Below are positions 35,259-47,239 of a DNA stretch of 64,000 bases, piece after piece. The stretch is taken from positions 38,056,969-38,120,968 of the forward strand of contig CM038468.1 of assembly GCA_021464415.1 (NCBI GenBank), given 5' to 3'. Origin of the DNA: Lonicera japonica (lineage: Eukaryota; Streptophyta; Magnoliopsida; Dipsacales; Caprifoliaceae). Each line of letters begins with the position of its first letter. Positions within the stretch are counted from its first letter, which is position 1. The position numbers and the translations under genes were made by a program. The notes below the pieces were generated by a model. It was not told the origin of the DNA, did not search any database, and saw nothing but the letters and a program-made list of their open reading frames with translations.

Positions 35259-37850
35259 TAAATGTTTTATTTGCCAAATAAACCTAGGATAACCCAATTT
35301 CAAATTAGGATAAGTGTTTATGAGTGTTTTCGTCTTTTCAATTTTATAGTTAATTAATAACATAAGTTTATTGAAAATAACACTTTCAAAATATATTTGA
35401 TTTTGAATTTTTATCTCTACACAACAGGTTTACAAATTACATACAACTCAAGTACTATTTCAATAACACTTTCAATTTAATCATTTTATTATCATTCGTG
35501 ACAAATCATATCATAATAAAAACTCAAAAATTAATTTGAAGCGTCTCATATAGCATGTGCTATTGGTTTTATTAGTCACTGTTCAACTAAATAATAATTT
35601 TAACATAATAACATAAAATAATATTAATAAAAACTTATTTTCTTAATTTAAAGTATTTCAAACAAACTCAACTTTTTATAATTTGATCAGATATGGAAGT
35701 ATACGCATGATTTAAGGAAAAATTTTATAAATAATTTGTCGTTACTTTAATTCCGCGCTTAAATACAATAAAACACTACTTTTATATAAAATAATTAAAT
35801 TAGTATAGTGAATAAGTATGAGTCAATACAAATTCAAGTTAATATTTTAAAAGTGGAAAAGTTTGTCGAAATCCAATATTTTAAGAATTTAGATTAAAAC
35901 AGTTTTTACATTTTGATTTTTGAAATTATTTTAACTAAGAAACTAAACCAATTAAATTAAATCTAGCAAGTACGTAATCAATAATAAAAAATCTTAAGGA
36001 AAGAGAATCCACCACCATGGATATAAATAAAAAAGTATCTAATTATATTTTTAACATTCATCCCTACTATATAAACAAATTCAAAATCACCATCATTATT
36101 TCTTTAAAACTAATGTAAATAAAAATAGGCATCGCATGTATTCTCATTTATGGTGATCACAAGAGATCCATCATTTATTTTAAAAACAATTAAAGTACTA
36201 GAAAGAAAACACGTTATAATAATGTTAATTTCAAAATCTATTTTAATTCGGGATGAATAATTAAAAATCAATTAGAATTAAAATAAGTCTATTACATCCT
36301 TGGCAGTTCATCCCTCCCTTTTGGGAGATAATTTAGCCAAGCTAAAAAGTCAATATATAATCATATAAAGTATTCATGATCATGTAATTAATTAGTTAGT
36401 ACGACATTTGGTACTGCAATTTATAATACGAATAGTATTTTCTTTCACTATAATGGTTTGTGAGAGGATAATTATGTAAACAACATACCATAAACCTTTG
36501 AGATTTATTTTGTACTTCAAAAAAAATATTTTTTATGAAGTTATGTGAAATAAATGAGCCTACAAACAATTCTAAAAAAATTCATCAAAATTTTAATTAT
36601 TTTTTGAAAGGATCACCATTCTCAAGTATTTTTATTTTTCTTTTTTGCTGTACATAATTTTTTTTACTTTTTAAAATTGTAGCATCTTATCATTTGATAA
36701 TTAATTTGAAATTTAGAGTTTTCAGAATTAATAAAAAATATATATATTTAATACTTATGTTCTTGATTGACCTTTGTGATAATATTTCGATTACATGTTC
36801 AAATTTAAAATATTTGTTTGAGATGTTTTGTTTGAATTTGAGCTTTTGTTATTTATATTTTTTTATTTTTTTATTATTTTATTTTTTAGTAGTTGTTATC
36901 TTTAATAAGGGGTAGTTTTGAAAATAACTATCTTTTATTTTTAATAAATTAAAATTTATTTTGTCATCGATTAAAGGTTGTCCTTGAAACTAATCCTAAA
37001 AATAGAATGTCCTTTACTAGAATGAGAGTAATTGATTTGTACTTTAAAAAGAATCCCCATATTTTTATTGATTTAATTAACATAGATGTACCTATTAATC
37101 TACTTTATTTTTTAATATTAAATTATTAATAAAATAATATTTATAAAATTAAATCAATAATATTTTTTTGTTAGTTTGTCCACACTTAAGGATTAATTTA
37201 GGAAATAATACTAATTAACTTAAAAATGTAGATTAACTACAAGATATCAATATAAATAAAATCATACATTTTATAGGGGTAAAGAATAGTGATATCCTGT
37301 ATTGGAATTACAAAATCATGTAATGAATATCTAATTTATGATTTCTTAAAATTAAATAGAAAAAAAATGACATGTCATCATCAGGTATCAACAAGTTACC
37401 CACTTAACCTTGCATTTAATATTTTGTATTCTCCTATATGCATTAATTATGTTAGCCAACTACACATTTGATCTCAACCATTGATTTTTCATCCAACGGT
37501 TAATATTACAATAACCATCCATAGGTAAAAAAAACAGTAACCATTGAAACCTCACCCATATGTATATATATATATATAAAGCTATTATTTTAGTAAAATA
37601 ATAATAAGTAGAGAGCCAAATTGGTTCTAAATTTAAAAGGCTTGACAATACTCACTATTTTATTTTAATATTTTATATAATTTTTTAAAATCAATTAATT
37701 ATTATAGAGAACATACTAGAAATAAAGAGTTAATAAAGCCAAGCCAATACTCGACAAAGTGGTTTATGGGGTTAATTATGAAATTAATTGTTAATCACTT
37801 AATGTGTTGGGAAAATTCAATAAATAAAGGCCAAAAGCTATTGACTGAAG
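35259..37850. other. AT-rich region upstream of the HIPP gene
   Basis: No gene. The ORFs 36694-36915, 37289-37471 and 37460-37648 are hydrophobic or AT-driven and have no domain. TATA-like runs occur at about 37563-37580 and ATAAATAAAGG at about 37820. Either could serve the HIPP promoter. Confidence 0.45.
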
Positions 37851-37857
37851 AAGTAGA

Positions 37858-37885
37858 GCTCTCTCTCTCTCTGTCTCTCTCTCTA
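37858..37885 (+). repeat. (CT)n tract in the probable 5' UTR of the HIPP gene
   Basis: CTCTCTCTCTCTCTGTCTCTCTCTCT lies about 310 bp before the ATG. Such tracts commonly mark plant 5' leaders. Confidence 0.75.
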
Positions 37886-38193
37886 ACCCTGAAATAGAGG
37901 AAGCAGTGACACCAGAGAAGTTTTAATGTCCACCCACCGCTTCTGAACTTTCTCTCTATCATTCTGAACAAATTTGTTTTGCTCTCATTTTCTTGCCCTC
38001 TTTGTGTTTGTCAAAAGTCCCAAGAGAACAAAAAAAACAGAGAAGAAACAAACCCTTCAATGAGTTCTATATGCAATTAATCTTTCACCATTTCTATTTC
38101 TTTAGCTGCTTGTGTCTCTGAGATCTATCAAAACGAAACCCACTTCTCATTTTCCATTATAGTGCATTCTTCTTGTTATTTTGAGCTGAAGAT

Positions 38194-38223
38194 ATGAGTA
38201 AAGAAGAGTTCTTGAAGATTCAG
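38194..38223 (+). CDS. HIPP gene, coding exon 1
   Basis: It encodes only ten residues, [10 protein letters not shown], followed by the donor CAG|GTACAT. A tiny first coding exon just before the HMA domain is usual in this family. It is too short to be found as a free-standing ORF. Confidence 0.85.
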
Positions 38224-40026
38224 GTACATTTTTCTTAATCTATTAATGCTTGCCTACTTCTTTCTTTTAATGGGTTTGCTTGTTTGAAACTCAAGATCTT
38301 TGAGTGCCATTCTTTTAATTATTTATTTAATTTGTTTTCCCCCAAATTTGAATGATGAGTGATACTGTTTTTCTTGACTTTTTCTCTCTGCCTTTTCTTG
38401 TGCATGCAGACTTGTGTACTGAAAGTGAACATACACTGTGATGGCTGTAAGCAAAAAGTGAAGAAAATCCTGCAGAAAATTGAGGGTATTGTTCTATTTC
38501 AAGACCCAATTTTTCTTTCCTCTTTTTTGTTTTGTGATTTGTTTATGTATAGTCCTGTATACCCAAATATAGCACAATACTTAAATAAATTTAGTTTCTT
38601 GGTTCATTCCTCTCTTTACAAGAAACAAAAAGAAAATTAATTAAGTTTATTTTCTTTGCAATTATTAAAAAAAAAACTAATTTTTTTTTGGGGGTTTTTG
38701 CTAGGGGTTTATAAAATAAGTATAGATTCAGAACAGGGGAAGGTAACAGTATCAGGGAATGTTGATCCAGCCACTCTCATCAAGAAATTTGCAAAGAGTG
38801 GGAAACATGCAGAGGTATGGGGTGCCCCAAAGAATAACCAAAATCAAATGAAAGTTGATAATGGCAAAGGGGGTAATAATAAGGGTCAGGGTCAGGGTCA
38901 GGGTCAGGGTCAGAAGGGTGGAGCTAAAGAGGGTGGAGCTAAAGGGGGTGGTCAACCAGGTCAAACCCAACTTCAGCAACTTCAACAGCATTTCAAAGAT
39001 ATGAAATTGCCCCCATTGAAGGACATGAAAATGCCCATTAGCAAGGATCAGAACCAGAAGGGTGTGAAGTTCAATTTGCCTGAGGATGATGATGATTTTA
39101 CTGATGATGAATATGATGATGATGATGAGTTTGATGATGAATTTGATGATGATGATGAGTTTGATGATGATATTGATGCTGCCCCTCTTAAGAAGCCCAT
39201 GGTGGGTGCTCAGATGCCTAATATGATGATGAAAGGTGGGCAGCTTCCACAAATGAAGGGTGCTCCTGGTGGTGGAATTGCGGGGAATGGTGGTGGTAAT
39301 GGCAAGAAAGGTGGTGGTGGTGGGAATATCCCCGTTCAGATAGGTGGCGCAGGTGGTGGGAATGAGGGCAAGAATGGCAATGGTGGAAAGAAAGGAGGTG
39401 GTGGTGGTGGTGGTGGGAACAATGGAGGCAATCAAAATCCTGGTGGTGGTGGAGCTGGCAAGAATGGAGGCGGCAAGAACGGTGGCGGTGGGCAGCCGTC
39501 AGATGGTAAGAATGGTGGTGGTGGTGGTGGTGGGGCTCAGAACAAGAATGGTAACAATGGAAATGGTGGGGGCAAGAAAGGGGGTGGAATGAATGATGGA
39601 GTTCCTCTTATGCCTAACATGATGGGCATGCCTAGTGGTGGTGGTGGTGCTAATGTGAGCCAGATGGGAAGTATGCCCATGGGGCCAATGTCCAACTTAC
39701 CCATGGGGGCCCACATGGGCAATATCCCAGCTGTCCATGGGCTTCCTGCAGGGGCAATGAATCCGGCCGCTGCCGGTGGATATTTCCAAGGGGCGGGGCC
39801 GGAGGTGATGGCCGGGAACCCCCTCCACCAGCAACAAATGGCGGCTATGATAATGAACCAGCAACGGGCCAATGGGAATGAAGGCTTACATCCAATGATG
39901 TACGCCCGGCCACCACCGGCCATGAATTACATGCCACCCTACAACCCCTACCCCCCGCCGGCTCATTCTGACCCATACTCCTCGTACTTCAGTGATGAAA
40001 ATACCTCAAGCTGCAATATTATGTGA
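38194..40026 (+). CDS. Heavy-metal-associated isoprenylated plant protein (HIPP), 475 aa
   Basis: Coding exons are 38194-38223, 38410-38485 and 38705-40026; both introns are GT...AG and keep frame. Residues about 10-75 form an HMA domain (beta-alpha-beta metal-binding fold) with the metal ligands Cys20 and Cys23 in HCDGC. A Gly-Gln repeat (about 95-105), an Asp/Glu-rich stretch (about 163-193), a long Gly/Asn/Lys-rich low-complexity region (about 205-330) and a Met/Pro/Gly-rich tail follow. The protein ends SSCNIM, a CaaX prenylation box. This order defines the plant HIPP family, and the glycine-rich long form resembles the HIPP32/33/37 group. Members bind metal ions and link metal handling, stress and development at membranes or in the nucleus. 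The exact orthologue is not certain. Confidence 0.94.
38410..38485 (+). CDS. HIPP gene, coding exon 2
   Basis: It starts after the acceptor ATGCAG and carries the metal site HCDGC and the first helix ([13 protein letters not shown]). It ends one base into a Gly codon, before GTATTG. Confidence 0.92.
38705..40026 (+). CDS. HIPP gene, coding exon 3
   Basis: After the acceptor TTGCTAG it completes the HMA domain ([17 protein letters not shown]) and encodes all low-complexity regions and the CaaX end. Opposite-strand ORFs (38752-39435 and 39537-39923) and the +2 frame ORF (39344-39592) are shadows of its biased codons. Confidence 0.94.
38881..38915 (+). repeat. GGTCAG hexanucleotide repeat in the HIPP coding region
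   Basis: About five in-frame GGTCAG units encode the Gly-Gln run. Unit number may vary between individuals without breaking frame. Confidence 0.85.
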
Positions 40027-40940
40027 ATTTCTTCGCGATAAAATCTGGTTACTGGCCTAAAAATTTGCTTTAAGTTTGTGCTTATGGGTCCATTTATAGT
40101 TCAATGGCTTACTACTAGTCTTGATGCTATATTATACATGGAAATGAGTTTTCACATAATTAGCTCTAGTTTTTTCCCCCCCTTTATTTCACTTGTTATA
40201 ATCCTAAGTTTAATTTAGGGTTTTCAATTATCATAGGTAGTATTTAGATAATATATTTAAAAGTCTAGTGGAGTATGAGATGTAAGAGAGGGATGGATGG
40301 TTGTGGGTTTTCTAAAGAGATGATGTTTATATGTGTTTATATATGCTTGGAAAAAGAAAAATAATATTAAAGAGAATGGGGTTTAAACTTTAAAGAAGTA
40401 AAGCCCATCTCTCTGCCCATTTCTCTCCCATTGTTTCTTATCTCTCTCAATTTTATATGCATTTATTTTCTCTAATTTCATATCTTGAAGTACTAAATCA
40501 TGTGTTAACAGGTTTTTTTTTTGTTTTTTTTTAACAAGCAGCACTATTATCTGCTCCTAGTAAGAGTGGGATTATAGTACAACTCATATCTAACTCCTCG
40601 CCAATAATCAGGTTTAAATTTGACTATGGCGAGAATGGAACCCATCACTTCTCTCTAGCTAAGGGGTCATAGTGGTCAATTGTGTTACTCTTTTAAGTGT
40701 GTTTGTTATGTGCATTATTAAATTTGTACCTTCCCACCCATTACTAATTGTGATTGAAATAATGGATGCTAGTGTGGTGGGGGTCTAACTGTGATGAATT
40801 GGTATGGAAAGAATTGGCCCACAAGGCACCACTGATGAAGTATGGCCCACCATTTTAAGTGCATGAAGAGAGTGGAGTAAGTAAATGTTGTTTGTTACCA
40901 TGCTAACACACGAGAGGGGGGTTGACAATGAGTTGTGGTA
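40027..40940. other. 3' flank of the HIPP gene
   Basis: Probable 3' UTR, then gene-free DNA. A stretch near 40515-40660 looks like a dispersed repeat (poly-T followed by a moderately GC-rich segment), but I could not assign a family. Confidence 0.5.
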
Positions 40941-40945
40941 CTGTT

Positions 40946-41432
40946 AGGTTAAATTCATTATTTCATATTTATTACATTTATGGTTAAATGTGTACTTGTT
41001 AGAGCATTCACACCATCAAAATGCTAGTTTTACCAGTCGAGATGTTGCAACGATTTCATTGTTGTATATTTGTTTCATTAACGGTTAAATGCGAACTTGT
41101 TAGAGCATTCGCACAATCACACCTACAAAATGCAAGTTTTATCAGTTGAGATGTTGCAATGGCGATATAATGTTAATGACGGGTTAAATTTATTATTTCA
41201 TATTTATTTCATTTATGGTTAAATGCGTACTTGTTAGTTCATTCACAACGACAAAATGCTAGTTTTATCAGTTGAGATGTTGCAACGACGATATAATGTT
41301 AATGATAGGTTAAATTCATTATTTCGTATTTGTTTCATTCATGGTCAAATGCGTACTTGTTAGAGCATTTATACCGGCAAAATACTAGTTTTAACAGTTG
41401 AAATGTTACAATGGCGATATAATGTTAATGAT
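40946..41432. repeat. Four-copy tandem repeat, unit about 100-135 bp
   Basis: The phrase GGTTAAATGCGTACTTGTTAG and variants occurs at about 40983, 41083, 41218 and 41341, each followed by AGCATT(C/T)..., AAAATGCTAGTTTTA and AGTTGAGATGTTGCAA. Copies are 80-90% alike and of unequal length, so this is an old array. Confidence 0.85.
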
Positions 41433-41830
41433 AGAGGTCTGTATGAGTTTGAAAATGTTGACGTACGCCTGGATCTTCCCGGCATTCTTTAAACGAAAAT
41501 GATTGTTTTTATGTAGTTTTTGATTATTGTAATTTCAAAATAAAGTTCTCTCGCTAAACAAATTTATACAAAACTTATGAATTAAATTTAAATAAATAAT
41601 TATTTAACTCGACTCGACTCAACTCGTTTACATTCGTGCTTATTTTATTGACCAAGCGAGGGAGTGAGAATTTGGAATAGGTATTTGTAATGAGAGAGTG
41701 ACATAGACAAGCTAACAACTTCATATGATGATGGGAAAATCCAACGGCGTTGACACTTGACAAGAATTGTCGTGACCGTATATATTTATTTTGTTCATTT
41801 TATTATTATTATTATTTTTTTATTATTATT

Positions 41831-42325
41831 TAGTCTAAAATTTAGTGGTTCAAAATATTACTCACAAATTCACAATGAATTTGTCGGTGTTTTATATAAA
41901 TTTCGTACAATAATGTTTAATGTTTTTAAATAGGGTTTAGATACTTCACTCCAATATTGTAGCATTTTGTAATTTATCACAAATATATGTAGAGAGTCTT
42001 AAAATATAAATAAAAAGTATCACTAAAAATGATTTTAAAAGATTAAAATACATATTTTAAATTATTATTATTATCTTTTTGTTTGTTTAGTCTAAAATTC
42101 AGTGGTTCAAAATATTACTCACAAATTCACAATGAATTTGTCGGTGTTTTATATAAATTTCCTACAATAATGTTTAGTGTTTTTAAATAGGGTTTAGATA
42201 CTTCACTCCAATATCGTAGCATGTTGTAATTTATCACAAATATGTGTAGAGTGTCTTAAAATATGAATACAAATAATCATTAAAAATTATTTTAAAAGAT
42301 TAAAATACATATTTAAAATACTAAT
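41831..42325. repeat. 257-bp tandem duplication
   Basis: Copy 1 starts at 41831 and copy 2 at 42088, both at TAGTCTAAAAT(T)T/CAGTGGTTC. They share GGTGTTTTATATAAATTTC and GGGTTTAGATACTTCACTCC. Divergence is only a few percent. Confidence 0.9.
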
Positions 42326-43518
42326 AGTTTTACCTTTATATTAAAGGTAATATTACTACAAAAATAAATATGGTTATTATCATAATATTATATCATAATA
42401 AAAATATATTTTACAACTTTTTTTTTGTCAAATATATTGTACAACTTTTAATAACAATACATTACTTTAACAAAGTTATATTGTATAATTTTAATAATTT
42501 TTTTAAAAAAATTTAAAGGAGAAAAAAAAACTCTTTTTTTTGGTTACATTTTTTTTTTTTTTCATGAATCCAACTTTTGACCCAAAATATGTATGTATTT
42601 ATGTGGGACGTAAAAAGCCTAAACAATACATCTGTCTAATCAGACAGAGACTGTATGGGTCCCCTTAGGACCTTTTTTGGGAAAGTACTTCTCTGTTTGC
42701 TCAGCTTACGTTTATCAATGAGTTGTCGGATTATACTTCCAAAAGTTTCTTTTTTTTAGAAATTCTATTTACATTACAAAAATATTTTCAAATAAAAAAT
42801 ATACTGCACATTACATTTTTTTTATAATAAAATTAATAAAACTATGTGATAGTTTAAGTAAAAAATATAATATTTAATTTGTGATAAAATTTTAAAAATA
42901 TTTGTAGCGTATGCATATAAAAAAATTAAATATTATATTCACACATTTTTTTCTCGTAGAAGACGCACAGACCTCCTTAGCTTGAAACTTTCTTCGCAAA
43001 GAAATAATGAATTCACCATACAAGTGACTTATGTTTATATTATTGGTTGTTTGTTATCATATATCAATTTATTTGTACTAAAAATATGCTCTACATTGTT
43101 CAAAAGGTTTGAGGAAGATGAAGAACTTGAATATTATCTAAGGTACTCAAATATCTACATTAATAATGAAGTGTTGTGTAATGGGGTATGTAGATATATG
43201 GATCATTTACACGCATTCCTTTAAAACTTGTAATAATAAGCTTGATTTCAAAAGGCAAAATATTTTTTTCAGTCCACAAAGCCTAGAAAATAAGATATAT
43301 TCAACAACCCATTTTCGAAAACGAGAAAATATTTTGATTACACTTCATTGAATAAAATACGATAAACTCGATGAGATATTGCCGAAACTTAACATTCGGC
43401 CGTGACAAATTACTAAATAGAAAATTTATACTAATATCAAGGTCAGACAAACATTGTCGAAATAAAAGAGTTGGTAGCTTATTTCCAAATATTGGATTAG
43501 AAACTTGGATATCTTATG
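42326..43518. other. Gene-free region
   Basis: AT-rich DNA. The ORFs 42982-43224, 43166-43351 and 43371-43556 show no domain. 43371-43518 resembles the sequence just right of the solo LTR (45043-45150), suggesting that the LTR landed inside an older repeat. Confidence 0.45.
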
Positions 43519-45042
43519 CCGAGTGTAGGTCGGAAAATACCCTAGAGGGGGGGTGAATAGGGTTTTTAAAACTTAATCGGATTTTTAAAATTGATTTAAA
43601 AATATTTAATGTCTATATTTATCAAGCAATCAAGAACAAAGTTAATTCCAAACACAATGAATAAATAGCACAATATAATAGAGCAAGAGATAGAAAGATA
43701 GAACCGATCGAAGTCGAAGATTTTTTGTCCACACGGTTCGGCTTGTTCCCCTACTCCGCGCTCGGTTAGTTCCCCGAGAATTTCCACTATAACCGATCTC
43801 CTTTCCGGGTGAAGATCAAACATCTACAAGTGTATTCTTCTCACACACTCTTACAAGTATTGAAACACCCTCAATACTCTCACAAGAAATCCCTCTTGCT
43901 ATTCTATGAGATACACCTCTCACAAATATGATTTGAATAAGTTTTGGTGGCTAACACCAATGTACAATATCTCTCTTGTGTATAACAAAATACAAATGAA
44001 GCTCACACTAAGAGATATCAAAATTGATCAAAGTATATAGCTCAAAAATGAAAGATTGATCAATTAAATGAATTGAATACTTGAATAACTTTGTATATAT
44101 GTAAAATGAGTTTGTAGAATGATTCAAGTGTGTTAAAACATGTCTAAGAAATCATATTTATAGCTTACAAAATTATATGGCCGTTGGGGATGATTAAGAG
44201 AGGTTTTGGCTCCAAGGTATACATTTTCAAACTTTCCAACAGCTAGTTTTGACACAAAAATTCAAACTTGTTTTGTTAATTTCTCCCAATTTGACCGTTG
44301 GATCATGCTCAAATTTTAGTCAAAATTGCCAGGAGATGTTGTCTAACTACTGTAAAAATTTCAAAATGATCGGAGTTCGGGAAGGCCTCCATTTTACCGT
44401 TAGATTCAAACTGGGCAAAAATTGAGCGAATTTTAAACGAAAAATAAAAATATTTTTCCAATTTAATAATTTAGTTCCAAATAAAATTCTAATGAATTTT
44501 GAACCTCAAATATATGTTTCTAAGATACCCATTTTTATTATAGCTTAAAATATGATCATTTAAAATTAATATGAATTTATTTTGAAACTCGGTTTTTGTA
44601 AAATGATGTTTTTCAAATAAATTCAATTTCAAGCTAGTTTGAATCAATCTTTAAAAGATGCATGAATATGTTTGAGCTATAGGAATTTGATCAATAAAGT
44701 ATCTTTACATAAAATCTAAGCACTCACTCCATTTAATGATAATTCGAGTCTTCGTGATGCTTGATTTTCTTGTGCGTATCTTTACTTGTTTGATGTTCTT
44801 GATCCTTTCTTGGTTTTAATTCTTTGTGAAGCACATGGAGATCATTTGAGTTCATTTCTTGTGAGTGAAAGCATTTGTGGAGCTTTGTGTGAGAGTTTGA
44901 CTATATCGGTTTGACGTCACACTTGGTTGGAAAAGATATCGGCTAATGGCTATCGTCATTGGAACAACCGAGTTAAATAACACTATATTAACTTATTGTA
45001 ATTATCAAAATAAGATTAATTGACTTTAAGGTCAACACCGAG
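43519..45042 (-). mobile_element. Solo LTR (1514 bp) with CCGAG target duplication
   Basis: The LTR spans 43524-45037. On the minus strand it begins TGTTGACCTTAAAG and ends ACCCTATTCACCCCCCCTCT...CCGACCTACA, a 3' end style common in plant Copia LTRs. The 5-bp direct repeat CCGAG lies exactly outside both ends (43519-43523, 45038-45042). A minus-strand TATA box (CTATAAATATG, + strand about 44155-44165) fits this orientation. There is no internal region or second LTR, so LTR-LTR recombination has removed the body. Confidence 0.88.
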
Positions 45043-46082
45043 ATAGGATATCGAATTTGGCATTACGTAATCTGCTGAATAGGAAATTTATATCCAAAAT
45101 AAAGTCAGAGCGACATTGGTGAAACCTAACATTCAACAGTGAGATGTCGAGATTTGTCTCTTTTTTTCAGTAATATTGTGCCGAGGTTAATGGATAAATT
45201 CAACAAGATTTTACTACATTTTCATAATTTTCAAATGTTTGTCATAAATTTACAAAACAAATGGTGATGGATGAAAGAGGAGAGATGGTGTCAATAGAGT
45301 TTACATGCGAGCACGATGGTGTTGTAGACAGAGATATGGTTCAAGTGATTAGGCTTTTGGGAGTCAAAGAGTTTTTGTGTACTTTAAGAGATATATATAT
45401 AGAGAGAGATAGAGAGAACTTGAGTTGGAGGGAAAAAAAATTTAATTTAATTCAATTGTCTCTAGTGGTGTATTAAGAGGCTCTTTTTTTTTTCTTTTTT
45501 TTGGTGTGTGTAATTTTGTGGTATTTTCAATATGCAGTACTTTAAATTAATTAATTATCTCGTGGTGTTTTAAGAATTTTTTTTTGTAGTTTTATAATAA
45601 TTTTTAGTACTTTGTAGTTTTTAAGATATTTTTGTGTTGTAAATAGAATATCCCCTTTAAAATAGTTTAGTATATTTACCATTTTAATACTAACATTCTT
45701 TCAATTCATTCCGAAAAATGTATTTTTGAAAAACGCATAAAAATGTAATTATAATATTGCCTTGTCAATAATACAATACCACCTTAATAAATATTGTGTT
45801 ACATTTATCTGGAGGATTATATGGCATCCCTACAACAAAATAAATAAATATGGTTAAATGCAACTAATTTTATCCTATAAGATATAAAAGATATTAATAT
45901 GAATTTTAAGGCCACATGTTCAAGATACCGTAAATAAAACATGAGTTTTTATTTGAGGAATTGTACCAACTTTTAATTGATATGCTTTTAAAAAAGAAAA
46001 GAAGCCGACATATATAGTTCATGCAGGAGGGCAAAATGTGGTCTTCAAATACCTTAAAATTGAGCAATCGACAAATTTGACC
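45043..46082. other. Gene-free region
   Basis: No gene. The ORF 45261-45476 has no recognised domain. Confidence 0.5.
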
Positions 46083-47239
46083 CTAAAGTTAGGGGTAGTT
46101 GCAACTTAAAACTTGATGTTTTAATTTTGGCAATGTAAACCTAGTTTAATGTACATTAAGTGTTGCAATCCCCACCTTCAATCCACATCCGTTTGAAATG
46201 AGTTAAAGGTATCTTACGTGGCATGCTTGCGTGGCACTTACATGGACTTTGAGTCTAATTGGCAGGATTTTTCCATCCCTTTACACATTAACCTGAAGTT
46301 GTTTACATGTAGACATATCCCAATTACCACCAGCAGTTCTTTCAAAATCCCCAGCTTTCCAAACTTGCTTACACCCCTCACCACCTCCCCCAATACCAAT
46401 TCCATTCACATTGGCCGTTAGTTAAGTTTATAGAGTCACCGGTAAAACCTTAACGGCAGAGGATCGAAAAACCCAACCAGCAAAACCATGCTCAAGTCAA
46501 GAATGCCGCCATTCAAAACCCTAGACCTTTCACCGTTAACTCGGACAACATCATTATCCTCGTCGGATGAGGAAGAAGAAGAGGAGTATGAATCGAAGTT
46601 GTTGCTACTAAGATTGATTACTGGAATAGGATGCGAAGACTTTGTTTTAGGGTTTGGTTTTGAAGATTGTGAGTTTTTGATTGTCTCTTGCTTAACGCGA
46701 AATTCGTCCATAGCGGATAAGAAAATGGGAAGGGGATTATTGGCATTCAAGGGTACCGATGATTTTGCATGAGAGAGAATATAGATTGAGATAAAGAGAA
46801 GGAATTATATAAAAAAAGGGTGTGCTTGTGGGATTCAGGGAGAGATATAAAAAGATTATAATATTTTCATTTAAACCAAGTGCATTGTAGGATTAACTTA
46901 CTATAATTTGGAGGATTTGTCTTAGTTGGAAGTCGGAGATAGCGAAGATCTAAACACATTGGAGCAGCCCTAAATTAACAAGTAATGAAGAATAGTTTGA
47001 ATCTTTGGAATGAAATCCCTAGTTACCAATTTAAATTATGAAGTGTTTAATTCATATTTAAAGCCAATTAGAATCACAATCTACTTAGGCGCCACGCAAG
47101 CATGCCACATAGAACGCCGTTATCTCATTTCAAATGATTGTAGATGGAAGGTAGGGATTGCAACACTTAATCTACATTAAGGTTTACATTGCCAAAATTG
47201 AAATATCAAGGTTTAAGTTGCAATTACCCCCAAACTTTA
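46083..47239. mobile_element. TIR transposon with captured MORC gene fragment (Pack-MULE-like)
   Basis: About 180-bp terminal inverted repeats: 46083-46263 pairs with 47063-47239 in reverse. Matching blocks include AATTTTGGCAATGTAAAC, TTAAGTGTTGCAATCCC, TGGCATGCTTGCGTGGC and TCTAATTGGC. The true outer ends probably lie further out (about 46030 and about 47322), where the arms diverge and no 9-bp duplication could be fixed. Long TIRs plus a captured host gene fragment define a Pack-MULE. No transposase is present. Confidence 0.75.
46281..46750 (-). pseudogene. 5' end of a MORC-family ATPase gene, captured in the TIR element
   Basis: Read from 46711 on the minus strand, the frame gives MDEFRVKQE..., then a Ser-rich/acidic run (SSSSSSSDEDND), then VLLVGFFDPLPL, which matches the plant MORC N-terminal motif VLPVGFLDPLPP. 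After a frameshift, the next frame (about 46281-46373) gives CKQVWKAGDFE...NWDMST, which matches the MORC motif CKQFWKAGDY preceding the GHKL ATPase domain. The fragment stops before the ATPase. It cannot encode a MORC protein. MORC ATPases act in transposon silencing and defence. Confidence 0.75.

Noticed and set aside
38752..39435. 227-residue ORF on the minus strand
   Set aside because: It lies wholly opposite HIPP exon 3 and its Ile/Thr-rich translation is the complement of biased GAT/GGT codons.
39537..39923. 128-residue minus-strand ORF
   Set aside because: Also a shadow of HIPP exon 3; Pro/Gly-rich by codon symmetry only.
45261..45476. 71-residue ORF beginning MVMDERGEMV
   Set aside because: It runs into a TATATA/GAGAGA simple repeat (IYIERDREN) and has no family resemblance.
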